40,209 bases of DNA, from positions 1 through 40,209 of the forward strand of contig VBKG01000344.1 of assembly GCA_005879585.1 (NCBI GenBank). Reading direction: 5' to 3'. Under the pieces are notes generated by a model. That model saw only the letters and a program-made list of their open reading frames with translations, was not told the DNA's origin and made no database searches. The position numbers and the translations under genes are program-made. This DNA is from Deltaproteobacteria bacterium (GTDB taxonomy: Bacteria; Desulfobacterota; Binatia; DP-6). Numbering within the stretch: the stretch's first letter is position 1; every line of letters starts with the position of its first letter. Positions 22,071-30,772 of the stretch are shown piece by piece.

Positions 22071-23555
22071 ATGCCTACGCGTCTTTCTGCGACCAGGCGT
22101 TCGCAGGGCATGCCCGTCGCAATCCGGGCTGCCCTGGCGCTCGCCTTTCCGTTCATCGCCGCCCTCACGGTGGCCGGGACCTACCTCGGGCTCGAGCTCG
22201 TGGTGGGCGCGGCGTGGCTCGCCTTCGCGATGGTGGCCGCGCTCTTCGTGAACCCCATCATGGGGATCGTCGTCATGGTGGCGCTCTACATGCTGAGCGC
22301 CTACCCGACGCTCCTCCAGTCGCTCGGCTTCCTCACGGTCGCGAACCTCCTCGGCGTCGGGTTTCTCGTCTCGCTCGCGGTGCACGTGCTGAACACCCGG
22401 GACCTGTCGTTTCTGAAGCAGCCGCAGGTGCTCGTCTTCGCGGCGATCGGGCTCGCGTTTCTCGTCTCCACGGCGCACGCCCCCCTCGACTTCCCCCTCC
22501 TGCGCGCGAGCCGCGGCAAGGTCTTCATGCTCGACAAGACCGCTGACCTGTCCCACGACCTGGTGACCCGGCTCGCGTTCCTGATCTTCTTTCTCGTGTT
22601 CGTCCGCGGCCGCGCGGACATCCGCGCCGTGTTCATGGGCTTCATGCTCGCGCTCTTCACCGCCGTCCCCTCGGCGCTGCTCAACTGGACGCAGGGCAAC
22701 CTGAAAATGGGCTTTCGTGCCGTCGCGGCGGTCACCGCGGGCGGCAACGCGAACAAGCTCGCCATGATCTGCCTGATGGAGATGGCGTGCTGGTGGTTCT
22801 GGGGGATGTCGCGGCCCGGCCAGCTGCGACGGCTCGGTGCCCTCGCGGCCATTGGCGCCTCGCTCCTCGTGCTGCTCGCGACCGGGTCACGCAGCGGCCT
22901 GCTCGGCGGCGTCGTGTTCGTCGTGTTGATTCAGTCGGGCCCGCGCGGGTACCGGGTCCCGACGAAGTACATCGGGCTCGGGCTCGCGGCGAGCGCACTG
23001 CTCATCGCGACGGTGATCCCCGCCGGCGACTTCGCCCGCATGACGCACCTCGCGCCGAGCCGTGCGGAGGACCGCGGCGCGGCGGCGTCGAACAGGATGC
23101 GCGAGGACACGATCATGTCCGGCTGGCACATGATCAAGGACCACCCGTGGCTCGGGGTCGGTCTCGGCAACTTCCGCGAGGTGTCCCGGCAGGTCTACAA
23201 CGACACGTTCTTCCGCCCGCCTCACAACTCCTATCTGTGGGCCGCGGCGGAGGGCGGCGTCTTCACCCTCGGGCTCTACCTGTTCCTCTTCTGGGTGACG
23301 TGGCGTGACCTGCGCGTCGTCACCCGACTCGCCTACCGCGATCCGGAAGTCGGCTACATCGCCGCCGCGATCCGCATCGTGTACCTGCTCTTCTGCTTCT
23401 TCGCGCTCTTCTCCGACCTCTGGCAGACGCCGTTTGCCTACATCCTGATCGGGCTCATCGTGACGATGCGGCGCTACGTCGAGAGCCTCGGCGAGCCGAC
23501 GGTCGTCGGTGCGGGCCCCCCCTGGGACGAGTACGCCCTCGCGGCGCCGGCATGA
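22071..23555 (+). CDS. O-antigen ligase/polymerase-family membrane protein (Wzy/WaaL type)
   Basis: The 494-residue polytopic protein has about eleven to twelve transmembrane segments and the large periplasmic loop of the Wzy_C family. The conserved motif near the end of that loop is 'RPPHNSYLWAAAEGGVFTLG'. The His and the following small residues match the catalytic region of WaaL-type ligases, and 'DHPWLGVGLGNF' is also conserved in the family. It should polymerise repeat units or transfer polymer from undecaprenyl-PP. Start is ATG 22071 or 22110; neither has a good ribosome site. The stop overlaps the next gene's ATG (ATGA). Confidence 0.88.
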   Translation: MPTRLSATRRSQGMPVAIRAALALAFPFIAALTVAGTYLGLELVVGAAWLAFAMVAALFVNPIMGIVVMVALYMLSAYPTLLQSLGFLTVANLLGVGFLVSLAVHVLNTRDLSFLKQPQVLVFAAIGLAFLVSTAHAPLDFPLLRASRGKVFMLDKTADLSHDLVTRLAFLIFFLVFVRGRADIRAVFMGFMLALFTAVPSALLNWTQGNLKMGFRAVAAVTAGGNANKLAMICLMEMACWWFWGMSRPGQLRRLGALAAIGASLLVLLATGSRSGLLGGVVFVVLIQSGPRGYRVPTKYIGLGLAASALLIATVIPAGDFARMTHLAPSRAEDRGAAASNRMREDTIMSGWHMIKDHPWLGVGLGNFREVSRQVYNDTFFRPPHNSYLWAAAEGGVFTLGLYLFLFWVTWRDLRVVTRLAYRDPEVGYIAAAIRIVYLLFCFFALFSDLWQTPFAYILIGLIVTMRRYVESLGEPTVVGAGPPWDEYALAAPA

Positions 23556-24673
23556 CGCGGGTCGCGTATTTTGCGCCGTTGCTCTTCACGGGCGGCACGC
23601 AGCGGCACCTCCAGCAGGTGCTGCGGCACCTCGACCCGCGACGCTTCGCCGCGCACGTCTACACCCTGCGGAGCGGCGGCGAGCTCACCGACGAGCTGCG
23701 CGCGGCGGGGGTCGCCGTCACGTCGCTCGAGCTCGGGGAGCGCCTCACGCGGCCGCGGGTGCTCGCCGGCGTGATCCGCGCGGCGCGGCTTCTGCGCGCG
23801 GCGCGCGTCGACGTCGTGCACGGCTACCAGTGGCGCCCCGCGCTCATCGGCGCGCTCGCCGGACGGCTCGGCGGCGCCCGGCTTCTCGTCGCCGGCAAGC
23901 GGAGTCTCACCGGCGCGGACCGACCCGCCCGTCTCGCGTGGCGCGTGATCGCGCGTGCGGTCGACACGATCGTCGCCAACGCCGACGCTCTCCGCGTCGA
24001 GGCGGAGGCCGACGGCATCCGGGCCCGCTGGGCGATCATCCCGAGCGGCGTGGACGTCGAGCACCTCCGAAGCAGCCCGGCGCCCGCCGCGGCCAAGGCG
24101 GCGCTCGGGCTCGACGCGAGGCGGCCCGTCGTCGGGACGGTCGGGCGCCTCGAGGAGCGGAAGGGCCACGGCGACTTCCTGCTCGCGGTCCGCGACATGG
24201 TCGGGCTGGCGAACGGCCTCCGGCCGCAGGCGCTGATCGTCGGCGACGGTCCGCTGCGCGGGCGTCTCGAGCGGCAGACGGCCGATCTCGGGCTCGGCGA
24301 GATCGTCCACTTCACCGGCGCCGTGGCCGACGTCCGGACGGCGCTCGCGGCCATGGACGTGTTCGTGCTGCCGTCGCGCGCCGAGGGGATGTCGAACGCG
24401 CTGCTCGAAGCGATGGCGGCGGGGCGGCCCGTCGTGGCGACCGCGGTGGGCGGCACGCGCGAGGCCGTCGAGACCGACCGCACGGGCGTCCTCGTGCCGC
24501 CCGGCGATCCTGCCGCGCTCGCCGGTGCGGCCGTGGCACTGCTGGCCGACCCGCGGCGCGCCGCGGCGCTCGCCGGCGCGGCCGGGCGCGCCGTCGAGGA
24601 ACGCTTCAGCGCGCGGCAGATGGTCGCGCGCCTCGAGCGGCTGTACACGGAGCGCCTCGAGGCCGCGGCGTGA
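23552..24673 (+). CDS. GT4-family glycosyltransferase
   Basis: The 373-residue GT-B protein opens 'TRVAYFAPLLFTGGTQRHLQ' and carries the donor site 'GTVGRLEERKGHGDFLLAV', 'VGDGPLR' and the E-x7-E motif in 'SRAEGMSNALLEAMAAGRPV'. It adds one sugar to the lipid-linked repeat unit on the cytoplasmic face. Sugar specificity is not evident. It overlaps both neighbours by four bases, and the coupled block of translation begins here. Confidence 0.9.
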   Translation: MTRVAYFAPLLFTGGTQRHLQQVLRHLDPRRFAAHVYTLRSGGELTDELRAAGVAVTSLELGERLTRPRVLAGVIRAARLLRAARVDVVHGYQWRPALIGALAGRLGGARLLVAGKRSLTGADRPARLAWRVIARAVDTIVANADALRVEAEADGIRARWAIIPSGVDVEHLRSSPAPAAAKAALGLDARRPVVGTVGRLEERKGHGDFLLAVRDMVGLANGLRPQALIVGDGPLRGRLERQTADLGLGEIVHFTGAVADVRTALAAMDVFVLPSRAEGMSNALLEAMAAGRPVVATAVGGTREAVETDRTGVLVPPGDPAALAGAAVALLADPRRAAALAGAAGRAVEERFSARQMVARLERLYTERLEAAA

Positions 24674-25470
24674 GACCGCGCGCCGCGGTCTTCGCGTTCC
24701 ACGACGTCGTGCCGGCCGACCGGCTGGCCGAGGTGCCGGCCACGCACCGCCCGTACGCGATCGACCCGCGCGACTTCCGCGCTCTCCTCCTGGCGGCCGC
24801 CGATTCGCCGCGCCGGTCGCTGCCCGTCGGCCGCGTGCCGGGCGAGCTCGGCGGCGGCTTCTTCGGCCTCACGTTCGACGACGGATCGGCGAGCGACTAC
24901 GAGCACGCGTTCCCCGCGCTCGTCGAGCTCGGGCTCCGCGCGACGTTCTTCGTCGTCCCGACGCGCGTCGACACGGCCGGCCACGTCACGTGGGCGCAGC
25001 TTCGCGAGATGACCGCCGCCGGCATGGAGATCGGCAGCCACTCGATGACCCACCCGTTCCTCGACGCGCTCGACGAAGCGGGTCTCCGCCGGGAGTTCGG
25101 CGACTCCAAGGCGATGCTCGAGGACCGTCTCGGCGCGCCGGTCGCAGTTGCGTCCCTGCCGCGCGGCTGGGAGCCGCCGGCGCTCACCCCGGTGCTCACC
25201 GAGCTCGGCTACCGGGTGTTCTGCACGAGCCGGCTCGGCTGGTGGCACCCCGGGGACCCGCCGCTGTCGATGCCGCGGATCGGCGTCCGGCGCGCGATGC
25301 CCGTCGAGGAGTTCGCGGCCATCGTCGAGGCGCAGCGCGGCGCGCTCTGGCGGATGCAGACGATCGAGGCCGCCAAGAATGCCGCCAAGGCCTGCCTCGG
25401 ACGGCGCGGCTGGAACCGCGTGCGGGCCCCGCTCCTCGAGCTCTTCTACCGCGACGGGGACCCGCGATGA
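24670..25470 (+). CDS. Polysaccharide deacetylase-family protein (NodB fold)
   Basis: The 266-residue protein starts at GTG 24670, overlapping the previous stop (GTGA). The NodB motifs are intact: 'GLTFDDGSASDYEHAFP' (metal-binding Asp pair), 'EIGSHSMTHPFL' (metal His pair) and 'SLPRGWEPP' in the next position. No signal peptide or membrane anchor is visible, so it may act in the cytoplasm on a sugar intermediate, or in another compartment by an unseen route. In exosortase-type EPS loci such proteins remove N-acetyl groups from precursors or polymer. Deacetylation would free an amino group that the downstream acyl module could use. Confidence 0.85.
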   Translation: MRPRAAVFAFHDVVPADRLAEVPATHRPYAIDPRDFRALLLAAADSPRRSLPVGRVPGELGGGFFGLTFDDGSASDYEHAFPALVELGLRATFFVVPTRVDTAGHVTWAQLREMTAAGMEIGSHSMTHPFLDALDEAGLRREFGDSKAMLEDRLGAPVAVASLPRGWEPPALTPVLTELGYRVFCTSRLGWWHPGDPPLSMPRIGVRRAMPVEEFAAIVEAQRGALWRMQTIEAAKNAAKACLGRRGWNRVRAPLLELFYRDGDPR

Positions 25471-25492
25471 TCGCACGCCACGCGGGCGGGGC

Positions 25493-27217
25493 ATGACGGT
25501 CTCCGAGGCGCTCGCGGTGATGCATGCCGCGCGCGCCGCGAGCGGCCGGGTCGCGCGCTACGCGCTCGTGTGCGGCGCCACCCCCGTCCATCTCGGCACG
25601 TTCGTCGCCGCCGAGCTCCAGCGCCGTCTCGCCGACACGCGGGTCGAGATCGTGAACGGCCCGTACGGCGACGTCCTCGGTGGCCTCGAGCAGGCGGCGC
25701 GGATCGATGGCGATGGCGCGGTCGTGGTCGTCGAGTGGTCGGACCTCGACCGCCGTCTCGGGCTGCGCGACGCCGCTGGCTGGCGTCCGGGCGACCTGCC
25801 CGACGTCGTGACGAACGCGGCGTGGGCGTGCGACGCGATCGTCGCCGGCGTCGGACGTCTCGCCGACCGCATGCCCGTGGCGATCTCGGGGCCGACGCTG
25901 CCGCTCCCGCCCGTCGCGTTCACGCCGGGCTGGATGGCGAGCACGGTCGCAGTGGATCTCCGCCGTCTCGCGGCCGACCTGGCGGCGCGGCACGCCCACC
26001 TGGCGGGCGTCCGGGTCGTGGAATCGCAGCGGCTCGACACCCTGTCGGCGCCCGGCACGCGGCTCGACGTGCGGTCCTGGCTGACCATCGGGTTCCCCTA
26101 TCGCCGCCCTCATGCCGCGATCCTCGGCGAGCTGCTCGCGCAGCTGCTCGTGCCGACGGCGCCGAAGAAGGGCCTCATCACCGACCTCGACGACACCGTC
26201 TGGCGCGGTGTGCTCGGGGAGGCGAGCGTCTCCTGGGACCTCGACCATCGAAGCCACGCCCATGCGCTCTACCAGCAGCTCCTCGCCGCGCTCGCCGACG
26301 CCGGGGTGCTGATCGGCGTCGTGTGCAAGGCCGACGCGACGACGGTCGAAGCCGGCCTCGCGGCGCGTGACCTGCTCCTGCCGCGCGAGCGGCTCTTCCC
26401 CGTCGAGGCGCACTGGGAGCCCAAGTCCGTGTCCGTCGAACGCATCCTCCGCGCCTGGAACATCGACGCCGCGAGCGTCGTGTTCGTCGACGACAGCCCC
26501 GCGGAGCTGGCCGAAGTCCAGAGCGTGTATCCCGACCTCACCGCCCTCCGTTTTCCGACCGGCGACGACGCCGGCGTCTACGCGCTCCTCGAGGAGCTGC
26601 GCGACCTCTTCGGGAAGCCGCGGCTCGTGCCCGAAGACGGCCTGCGCGCGCCGACCACCGCCACGGGTGCGCTACCGCCGGTCGCATCCGGCGCCGATCG
26701 CCTCGACGCGTTCCTCGCCCGCGCCGAGCAGGAACTGACGGTCCTGCCGGTGGCCACTCCCGGCGACGGGCGAGCGCTCGAGCTCGTGAACAAGACGAAC
26801 CAGTTCAACTTGAACGGCCGGCGTTACACGGACGGCGAGTGGCGGGCACTCGTCGAGCGCGACGGCTCGGTCGCGCTCGTGCTCGCATACCGCGAGCGGT
26901 ACGGTCCGCTCGGCAGGATATCGGTGCTGGCAGGCCGGCGCGCCGGCGCGCACCTGACCGTCGACACGTGGGTCCTCAGCTGCCGGGCGTTCAGCCGCCG
27001 GATCGAGTGGGCGACGCTCGCGTGGCTGTTCGACCGCTGGCACCTCTCCGACATCACCTTCGCGTACGCGCCGACGCCGAAGAACCACCTCGCCACCGGC
27101 TTCCTGCAGGAGCTGGTCGACGGCGCGCTGCCCGCCGCACCGCGCGTCTCCGCGGCCGCCTTCGCGGCGCGGAAGCCGGCGCTGTCTATCCGCTGGTCGG
27201 CGGCGGAATGCCCGTGA
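25493..27217 (+). CDS. FkbH-like HAD-IIIC protein (glyceryl-ACP-type synthase/transferase)
   Basis: The 574-residue protein has an N-terminal region of about 215 residues of the type found in long FkbH-like proteins ('HLGTFVAAELQRRL'). A HAD core follows ('GLITDLDDTVWRGVLGE', DxDDT 231-235; 'HWEPKS' near 308; 'VFVDDSPAEL' 330-339). It ends in a GNAT-like region with the typical 'NKTNQFNLNGRRYT'. Classical FkbH proteins take a three-carbon phosphoglycerate unit and load it on an acyl carrier protein. Standalone copies in glycan loci probably supply small acyl groups. The ACP gene follows with a 10-bp overlap, strongly suggesting that pairing. The substrate is inferred, not seen. Confidence 0.85.
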   Translation: MTVSEALAVMHAARAASGRVARYALVCGATPVHLGTFVAAELQRRLADTRVEIVNGPYGDVLGGLEQAARIDGDGAVVVVEWSDLDRRLGLRDAAGWRPGDLPDVVTNAAWACDAIVAGVGRLADRMPVAISGPTLPLPPVAFTPGWMASTVAVDLRRLAADLAARHAHLAGVRVVESQRLDTLSAPGTRLDVRSWLTIGFPYRRPHAAILGELLAQLLVPTAPKKGLITDLDDTVWRGVLGEASVSWDLDHRSHAHALYQQLLAALADAGVLIGVVCKADATTVEAGLAARDLLLPRERLFPVEAHWEPKSVSVERILRAWNIDAASVVFVDDSPAELAEVQSVYPDLTALRFPTGDDAGVYALLEELRDLFGKPRLVPEDGLRAPTTATGALPPVASGADRLDAFLARAEQELTVLPVATPGDGRALELVNKTNQFNLNGRRYTDGEWRALVERDGSVALVLAYRERYGPLGRISVLAGRRAGAHLTVDTWVLSCRAFSRRIEWATLAWLFDRWHLSDITFAYAPTPKNHLATGFLQELVDGALPAAPRVSAAAFAARKPALSIRWSAAECP

Positions 27218-27462
27218 TCGCGTTGGACGGCGTCGAGCGCCGGCTCGTGCGCTGCTTCGGGCTCGTGTTCCCGGAGCTCGGCACCGACGAGATTCCCGTC
27301 GCGAGCCCGTCCTCGGTCGGTACGTGGGATTCGCTCGCGTCGATCAACCTCGTGGCCGTCATCGAGGAGGAGTTCGGCATCCAGGTGGAGCTCGAGGAGC
27401 TGGGCGACATGATGTCCTTTGCGACGGTCCTCGACCTGCTCGAGCGAAGGCGCGGCCGATGA
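27208..27462 (+). CDS. Acyl carrier protein
   Basis: The 84-residue protein has the phosphopantetheine attachment site Ser42 in 'TWDSLASINLVAVIEEEFG', and helices II-III ('QVELEELGDMMSFATVLDLL') match a standalone ACP. It is not the primary fatty-acid ACP because it sits between FkbH-like and MaoC-SDR genes and is translationally linked to both. It should carry the acyl intermediate of a small dedicated pathway. The preceding stop overlaps by 10 bp, and the ATG of the next gene overlaps its stop (ATGA). Confidence 0.92.
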   Translation: MPVIALDGVERRLVRCFGLVFPELGTDEIPVASPSSVGTWDSLASINLVAVIEEEFGIQVELEELGDMMSFATVLDLLERRRGR

Positions 27463-28652
27463 CGCCGGCCATGCGAGCCCTCGAGGGGACTGACATCGCG
27501 ATCGGCGCGAAGGCCGAGTTCGAGCGCGAAATCCGCGAGGAGGACGTCCTCCGGTTCGCCGAGAGCTCGGGCGACTGGAATCCGCTCCACGTCGACCCGG
27601 TGTATGCCGCCGCCTCGAAGCTCGAGGGGCGCCTCGTGCACGGCGCGTTCCAGGTGGGACTCGCCTCCGCGCTCGTCGGCATGTCCCTGCCCGGGCCGCC
27701 GGTCCTGCTGGCGTCGGTGCAGGCGCGCTTCCCCGCGCCACTCTACTTCCCGTGCCGGGTGCACGTCCGCGGCGAGATCGTCTCGTGGGACGCCGCGCTC
27801 CGCAGCGGCAGCGTGAAGGTCGGCATCCTCGACGCCGGCCGCCGCCTGCCGACCGCGGAAATCTTCATGGGGTTCACGAGCCACGAGGCGCGCCGGCCCG
27901 CCGCGGCGCTGCCCGTTCCGCCGGTGTCGGCGGCGGCCGTCACGGACGCACCGTTGGTGATCGTGACCGGCGCCACGGGCGGGCTCGGCGCGGCCATCGC
28001 GGCGCGGCTCGCCGGTGACCATACGGTCCTGGCACTCGGCCATACCCGCCCTCTGCCGGAGCCGCTCGCGGCGCACCCGCGCGTCACCGGGCTCCACGTC
28101 GACCTCGCGGCGGCGGATTGGCGCACGTCGCTCGAGGCGGTGCTCGGCGACCGGCCGGTCTTCGCGATCGTCCATGCAGCCTGGCCCGGCGCGCCGCGCG
28201 GCGGCCTGCTCGCCGCGCCCGACGAGACGATCGAGGAGCAGGTCCGCTTCGGCACCGTCTACACCGTGCGGCTCGCGCGCTTTTTGTTCGGCCGCGTCGG
28301 CCCCGCCGGCGGCCGCCTGATCGTGGTCAGCTCGATCTGGGGGAGCCACCGGCCGAACCTCTCGCTCGCGGCGTACTCCCTCGGCAAAGCGACGCTCGAG
28401 AGCGCCGTGAAGCTCCTCGCGCCGGAGATGGCGCGGCGGGGCGTGACGGTGAACGCGGTGTGTCCCGCCCTGGTCCCCGTCGGCATGCACAAGAACCAGA
28501 GCGAGCGATGGATCCGCATGAAGGCCTCGCTGGTGCCGCTCGGGCGGCTCTGCCGGCCCGAGGACGTGGGCGACGTCGTCCGCTTCCTGCTCTCGCCCGG
28601 CGCCTCGTTCGTGTCCGGCGAGCTGATCGAGCTCAGCGGGGGCCAGCTCTGA
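27459..28652 (+). CDS. Fused MaoC-like hydratase and SDR oxidoreductase
   Basis: The 397-residue protein joins two enzymes. Residues about 10-140 are a MaoC/R-hydratase hot-dog domain with the active-site signature 'SGDWNPLHVDPVYA' (Asp39, His44). Residues about 163-397 are a short-chain dehydrogenase with NAD(P) motif TGATGGLG (169-176), Ser290/291 and the catalytic Tyr305-x3-Lys309. The final 'ELIELSGGQL' is typical of FabG-like proteins. Hydration of an enoyl-thioester and ketone/hydroxyl interconversion are reactions on carrier-bound acyl chains, and the neighbour is an ACP. It may make a (R)-3-hydroxyacyl or 3-oxoacyl-ACP for glycan modification. Both active sites look intact. Confidence 0.88.
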   Translation: MTPAMRALEGTDIAIGAKAEFEREIREEDVLRFAESSGDWNPLHVDPVYAAASKLEGRLVHGAFQVGLASALVGMSLPGPPVLLASVQARFPAPLYFPCRVHVRGEIVSWDAALRSGSVKVGILDAGRRLPTAEIFMGFTSHEARRPAAALPVPPVSAAAVTDAPLVIVTGATGGLGAAIAARLAGDHTVLALGHTRPLPEPLAAHPRVTGLHVDLAAADWRTSLEAVLGDRPVFAIVHAAWPGAPRGGLLAAPDETIEEQVRFGTVYTVRLARFLFGRVGPAGGRLIVVSSIWGSHRPNLSLAAYSLGKATLESAVKLLAPEMARRGVTVNAVCPALVPVGMHKNQSERWIRMKASLVPLGRLCRPEDVGDVVRFLLSPGASFVSGELIELSGGQL

Positions 28653-29743
28653 TGCAGATCGTCGCGTACGAACCGTCGCTGTTCTCGGCGCTCGCCGCCG
28701 CGGCGCGTGGCGCTGCGGCCGGTCACAGCCTCGGGCACCGCTCGTTCGTCGACCACTATTACGCGACCGTGCCGTGGTGCCGGCTCTACCTGGCGCTCGG
28801 CGACGACGGGGCCGTTGCCGGCGCGATCGGCGTCGAGCAGCTCCGCTTCGAGTACGAGGGCCGTCCGCTGACGATCGGCTGCGCGTCGAACTTCGTCGCG
28901 TTCCAGCCGGGCGCCGGCGGCGTGCTCTTCCTCCGTTGGATCCGCTCGAGCGAGATGGCGTGCATCTACGGCGGCAGCCGCGACACGCATCGGATCCTCG
29001 CTCATCAGGGCTGGACGTACTTCCCGGGCGTGCACGTGTACAGCCTGAACGGGCGCTACACGGATCGGCCGGCCGAGCCGCGGTGGCGCGGGGTGGCGAA
29101 GTCCCTCCTCCGCGCGGTCACGCCGCGGGTCGACGTCGGCGAGCGCCTGCGAGGTGCCGTCGCACGCGGCGTCGTGCCTGCCGTCAACGTCGCCGAGGTG
29201 GGCGGCTTCGACGCGGACATGCTCCCGCGGGCGGGCGGCTTCACGTTCCGTCTGGCCCCCGGGACCGAGTACCTCGGGTGGCGCTACAGCCCCGCGCTGC
29301 CGTTCGTGCGCTACCGACTCTTCCGGCTGCCGCGCGGCTACGTGGTGCTGAACGAGCGGCCGGGCCGCATCGTCGTGGCGCAGGCGGACGCGACGGACCC
29401 GGACAGCCTCGTCGGCGGCGTGCTCGCGGCGGTCGCGCAAGTGGCGGGGGAGGGCAGCCGCCCGGAGGTGCTGCTCACCTCGTGCCATGCGCGCATGCGG
29501 CGGCTGTACGAGCAGTTCGGCTTCCGGCCGGCGCACGTCGAGCGGCCGTTCGCGCTCGGCTCGGCCCGCGGCCCCGTGCCGCTCGCCCCCGACACCTCGA
29601 GCTGGCTCGTCAATTTCGACTGGACCGACAACGGGCTCCGACCGCCGTTTCTCGACGAGACGGTGGCGTGCCCGACGGCCGAGCCGCGGCGGCTCATCAC
29701 ACGCCGGCGCCGCCCCGAGCCCGCATCGGCGAGTCCCGTATGA
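28652..29743 (+). CDS. GNAT-like acyltransferase (probable acyl transfer to the glycan precursor)
   Basis: The 363-residue protein has a GNAT-type C-terminal part ('VLLTSCHARMRRLYEQFGF' resembles the last helices of the fold). Its N-terminal half ('AIGVEQLRFEYEGRPLTIGC', 'WIRSSEMACIYGGSRDTHR') also resembles an acyltransferase-like domain. I cannot name a characterised subfamily. It begins one base after the preceding stop region (TGATG) and follows FkbH, ACP and MaoC-SDR, so transfer of the ACP-borne acyl unit onto a sugar amine or hydroxyl is the simplest role. FemAB-like function is an alternative. Confidence 0.6.
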   Translation: MQIVAYEPSLFSALAAAARGAAAGHSLGHRSFVDHYYATVPWCRLYLALGDDGAVAGAIGVEQLRFEYEGRPLTIGCASNFVAFQPGAGGVLFLRWIRSSEMACIYGGSRDTHRILAHQGWTYFPGVHVYSLNGRYTDRPAEPRWRGVAKSLLRAVTPRVDVGERLRGAVARGVVPAVNVAEVGGFDADMLPRAGGFTFRLAPGTEYLGWRYSPALPFVRYRLFRLPRGYVVLNERPGRIVVAQADATDPDSLVGGVLAAVAQVAGEGSRPEVLLTSCHARMRRLYEQFGFRPAHVERPFALGSARGPVPLAPDTSSWLVNFDWTDNGLRPPFLDETVACPTAEPRRLITRRRRPEPASASPV

Positions 29744-30765
29744 ACGCCCGCCTTCCCCGTCTCGGTGCGTGGGCCGCCAAGCGCATGCTCCACCACTCGG
29801 GCCTCCTGGCGCTGGCACGCCTGCGGCGCAGCCGGGAGCGGGCGCTCGTCCTTCGCTACCACGCGATCACGGACGGACCTGCCCACGTCCCGTACGCCGG
29901 GCCGAGCATCTGCCTCCCCGTCGACGCCTTCCGGCTGCAGATGGCCTTCGTCCGCCGCGCCTACCGCGTCGTGCCGCTCGACGAGCTCGTCACCGCGGTC
30001 GGACGGGGCGGGAAGCTCCCGCCACGCGCGCTCGCCGTCACGTTCGACGACGGTTATGCCGACAACCATCGCCTCGCGTTTCCCGTGCTCCAGCGCTTCG
30101 GCTTGCCGGCGACGCTCTACGTGACGACGGGCGCCCTCGACGGCGGACCGCCGCTCTGGATGTCGGCGGCACGTGCGCTCGTACTGGCCGCCCCGGCGCC
30201 GGAGCTCGCCGTCGCCGGGCTGCCGCCGATGGCGCTCGGCCAGAACGGCCAGCGCGACGTTGCGGTGCGCGCCCTCACACGCGCGCTCGTGCCGCTCACC
30301 GCTGCCGATCGCGCCGACCGTCTGGCGAGCGCGGCGACGGCGACAGGCGTCGACCTCGCGCGATCGCTCGCCGGGGTCATGCTCACCTGGGCACAGGTCC
30401 GGGAGCTCGCGTGCGCGGGCTGGACGATCGGTGCCCACACGGTGACGCATCTGAACGTCGCGCTCGCGTCGCCCGCCGACGCGGAGGCGGAGCTCGCCGC
30501 CTCCCGCGACGCGATTGCCGCGGCGGTCGGTGTCCGTGCGCTTCACTTCGCCTATCCCAATGCCGGCGGCGCACATCGCTACTTCGATCCCGACACGGCC
30601 GCGATCCTCCGCCGGCTCGGTTTTCGCTCGGCGGTCCTGTCGGTCGCGGGTGCGCTGTGTCCCGGTGCGGACCTGTTCACGCTGCCGCGCATCGGCATCG
30701 GTCCGCGGCTCGCCTCCGTCGGCGACCTGGCGGCGGCGCTCGAGCGGCAACGGCTGGCGGCCTGA
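29740..30765 (+). CDS. Second polysaccharide deacetylase-family protein
   Basis: The 341-residue protein has NodB motifs 'AVTFDDGYADNH', 'TIGAHTVTHLNV' and 'FAYPNAGG', all with the expected metal and catalytic residues. It is longer than the first deacetylase (266 residues) and has an insert of about 80 residues ('VAVRALTRALVPLTAADRAD') between the first two motifs, as in exosortase-A-system polysaccharide deacetylases. It has a hydrophobic patch near residues 15-26 but no convincing signal peptide. Its ATG overlaps the previous stop by four bases. Two different deacetylases in one operon suggest two N-acetyl positions, or one on precursors and one on polymer. Confidence 0.85.
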   Translation: MNARLPRLGAWAAKRMLHHSGLLALARLRRSRERALVLRYHAITDGPAHVPYAGPSICLPVDAFRLQMAFVRRAYRVVPLDELVTAVGRGGKLPPRALAVTFDDGYADNHRLAFPVLQRFGLPATLYVTTGALDGGPPLWMSAARALVLAAPAPELAVAGLPPMALGQNGQRDVAVRALTRALVPLTAADRADRLASAATATGVDLARSLAGVMLTWAQVRELACAGWTIGAHTVTHLNVALASPADAEAELAASRDAIAAAVGVRALHFAYPNAGGAHRYFDPDTAAILRRLGFRSAVLSVAGALCPGADLFTLPRIGIGPRLASVGDLAAALERQRLAA

Positions 30766-30772
30766 GTCCACT

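Noticed and set aside
25467-25492. Short frame at the end of the first deacetylase, starting ATGATCGCACGC
   Set aside because: It ends within a few codons and only reflects overlap of the stop region with the next gene.
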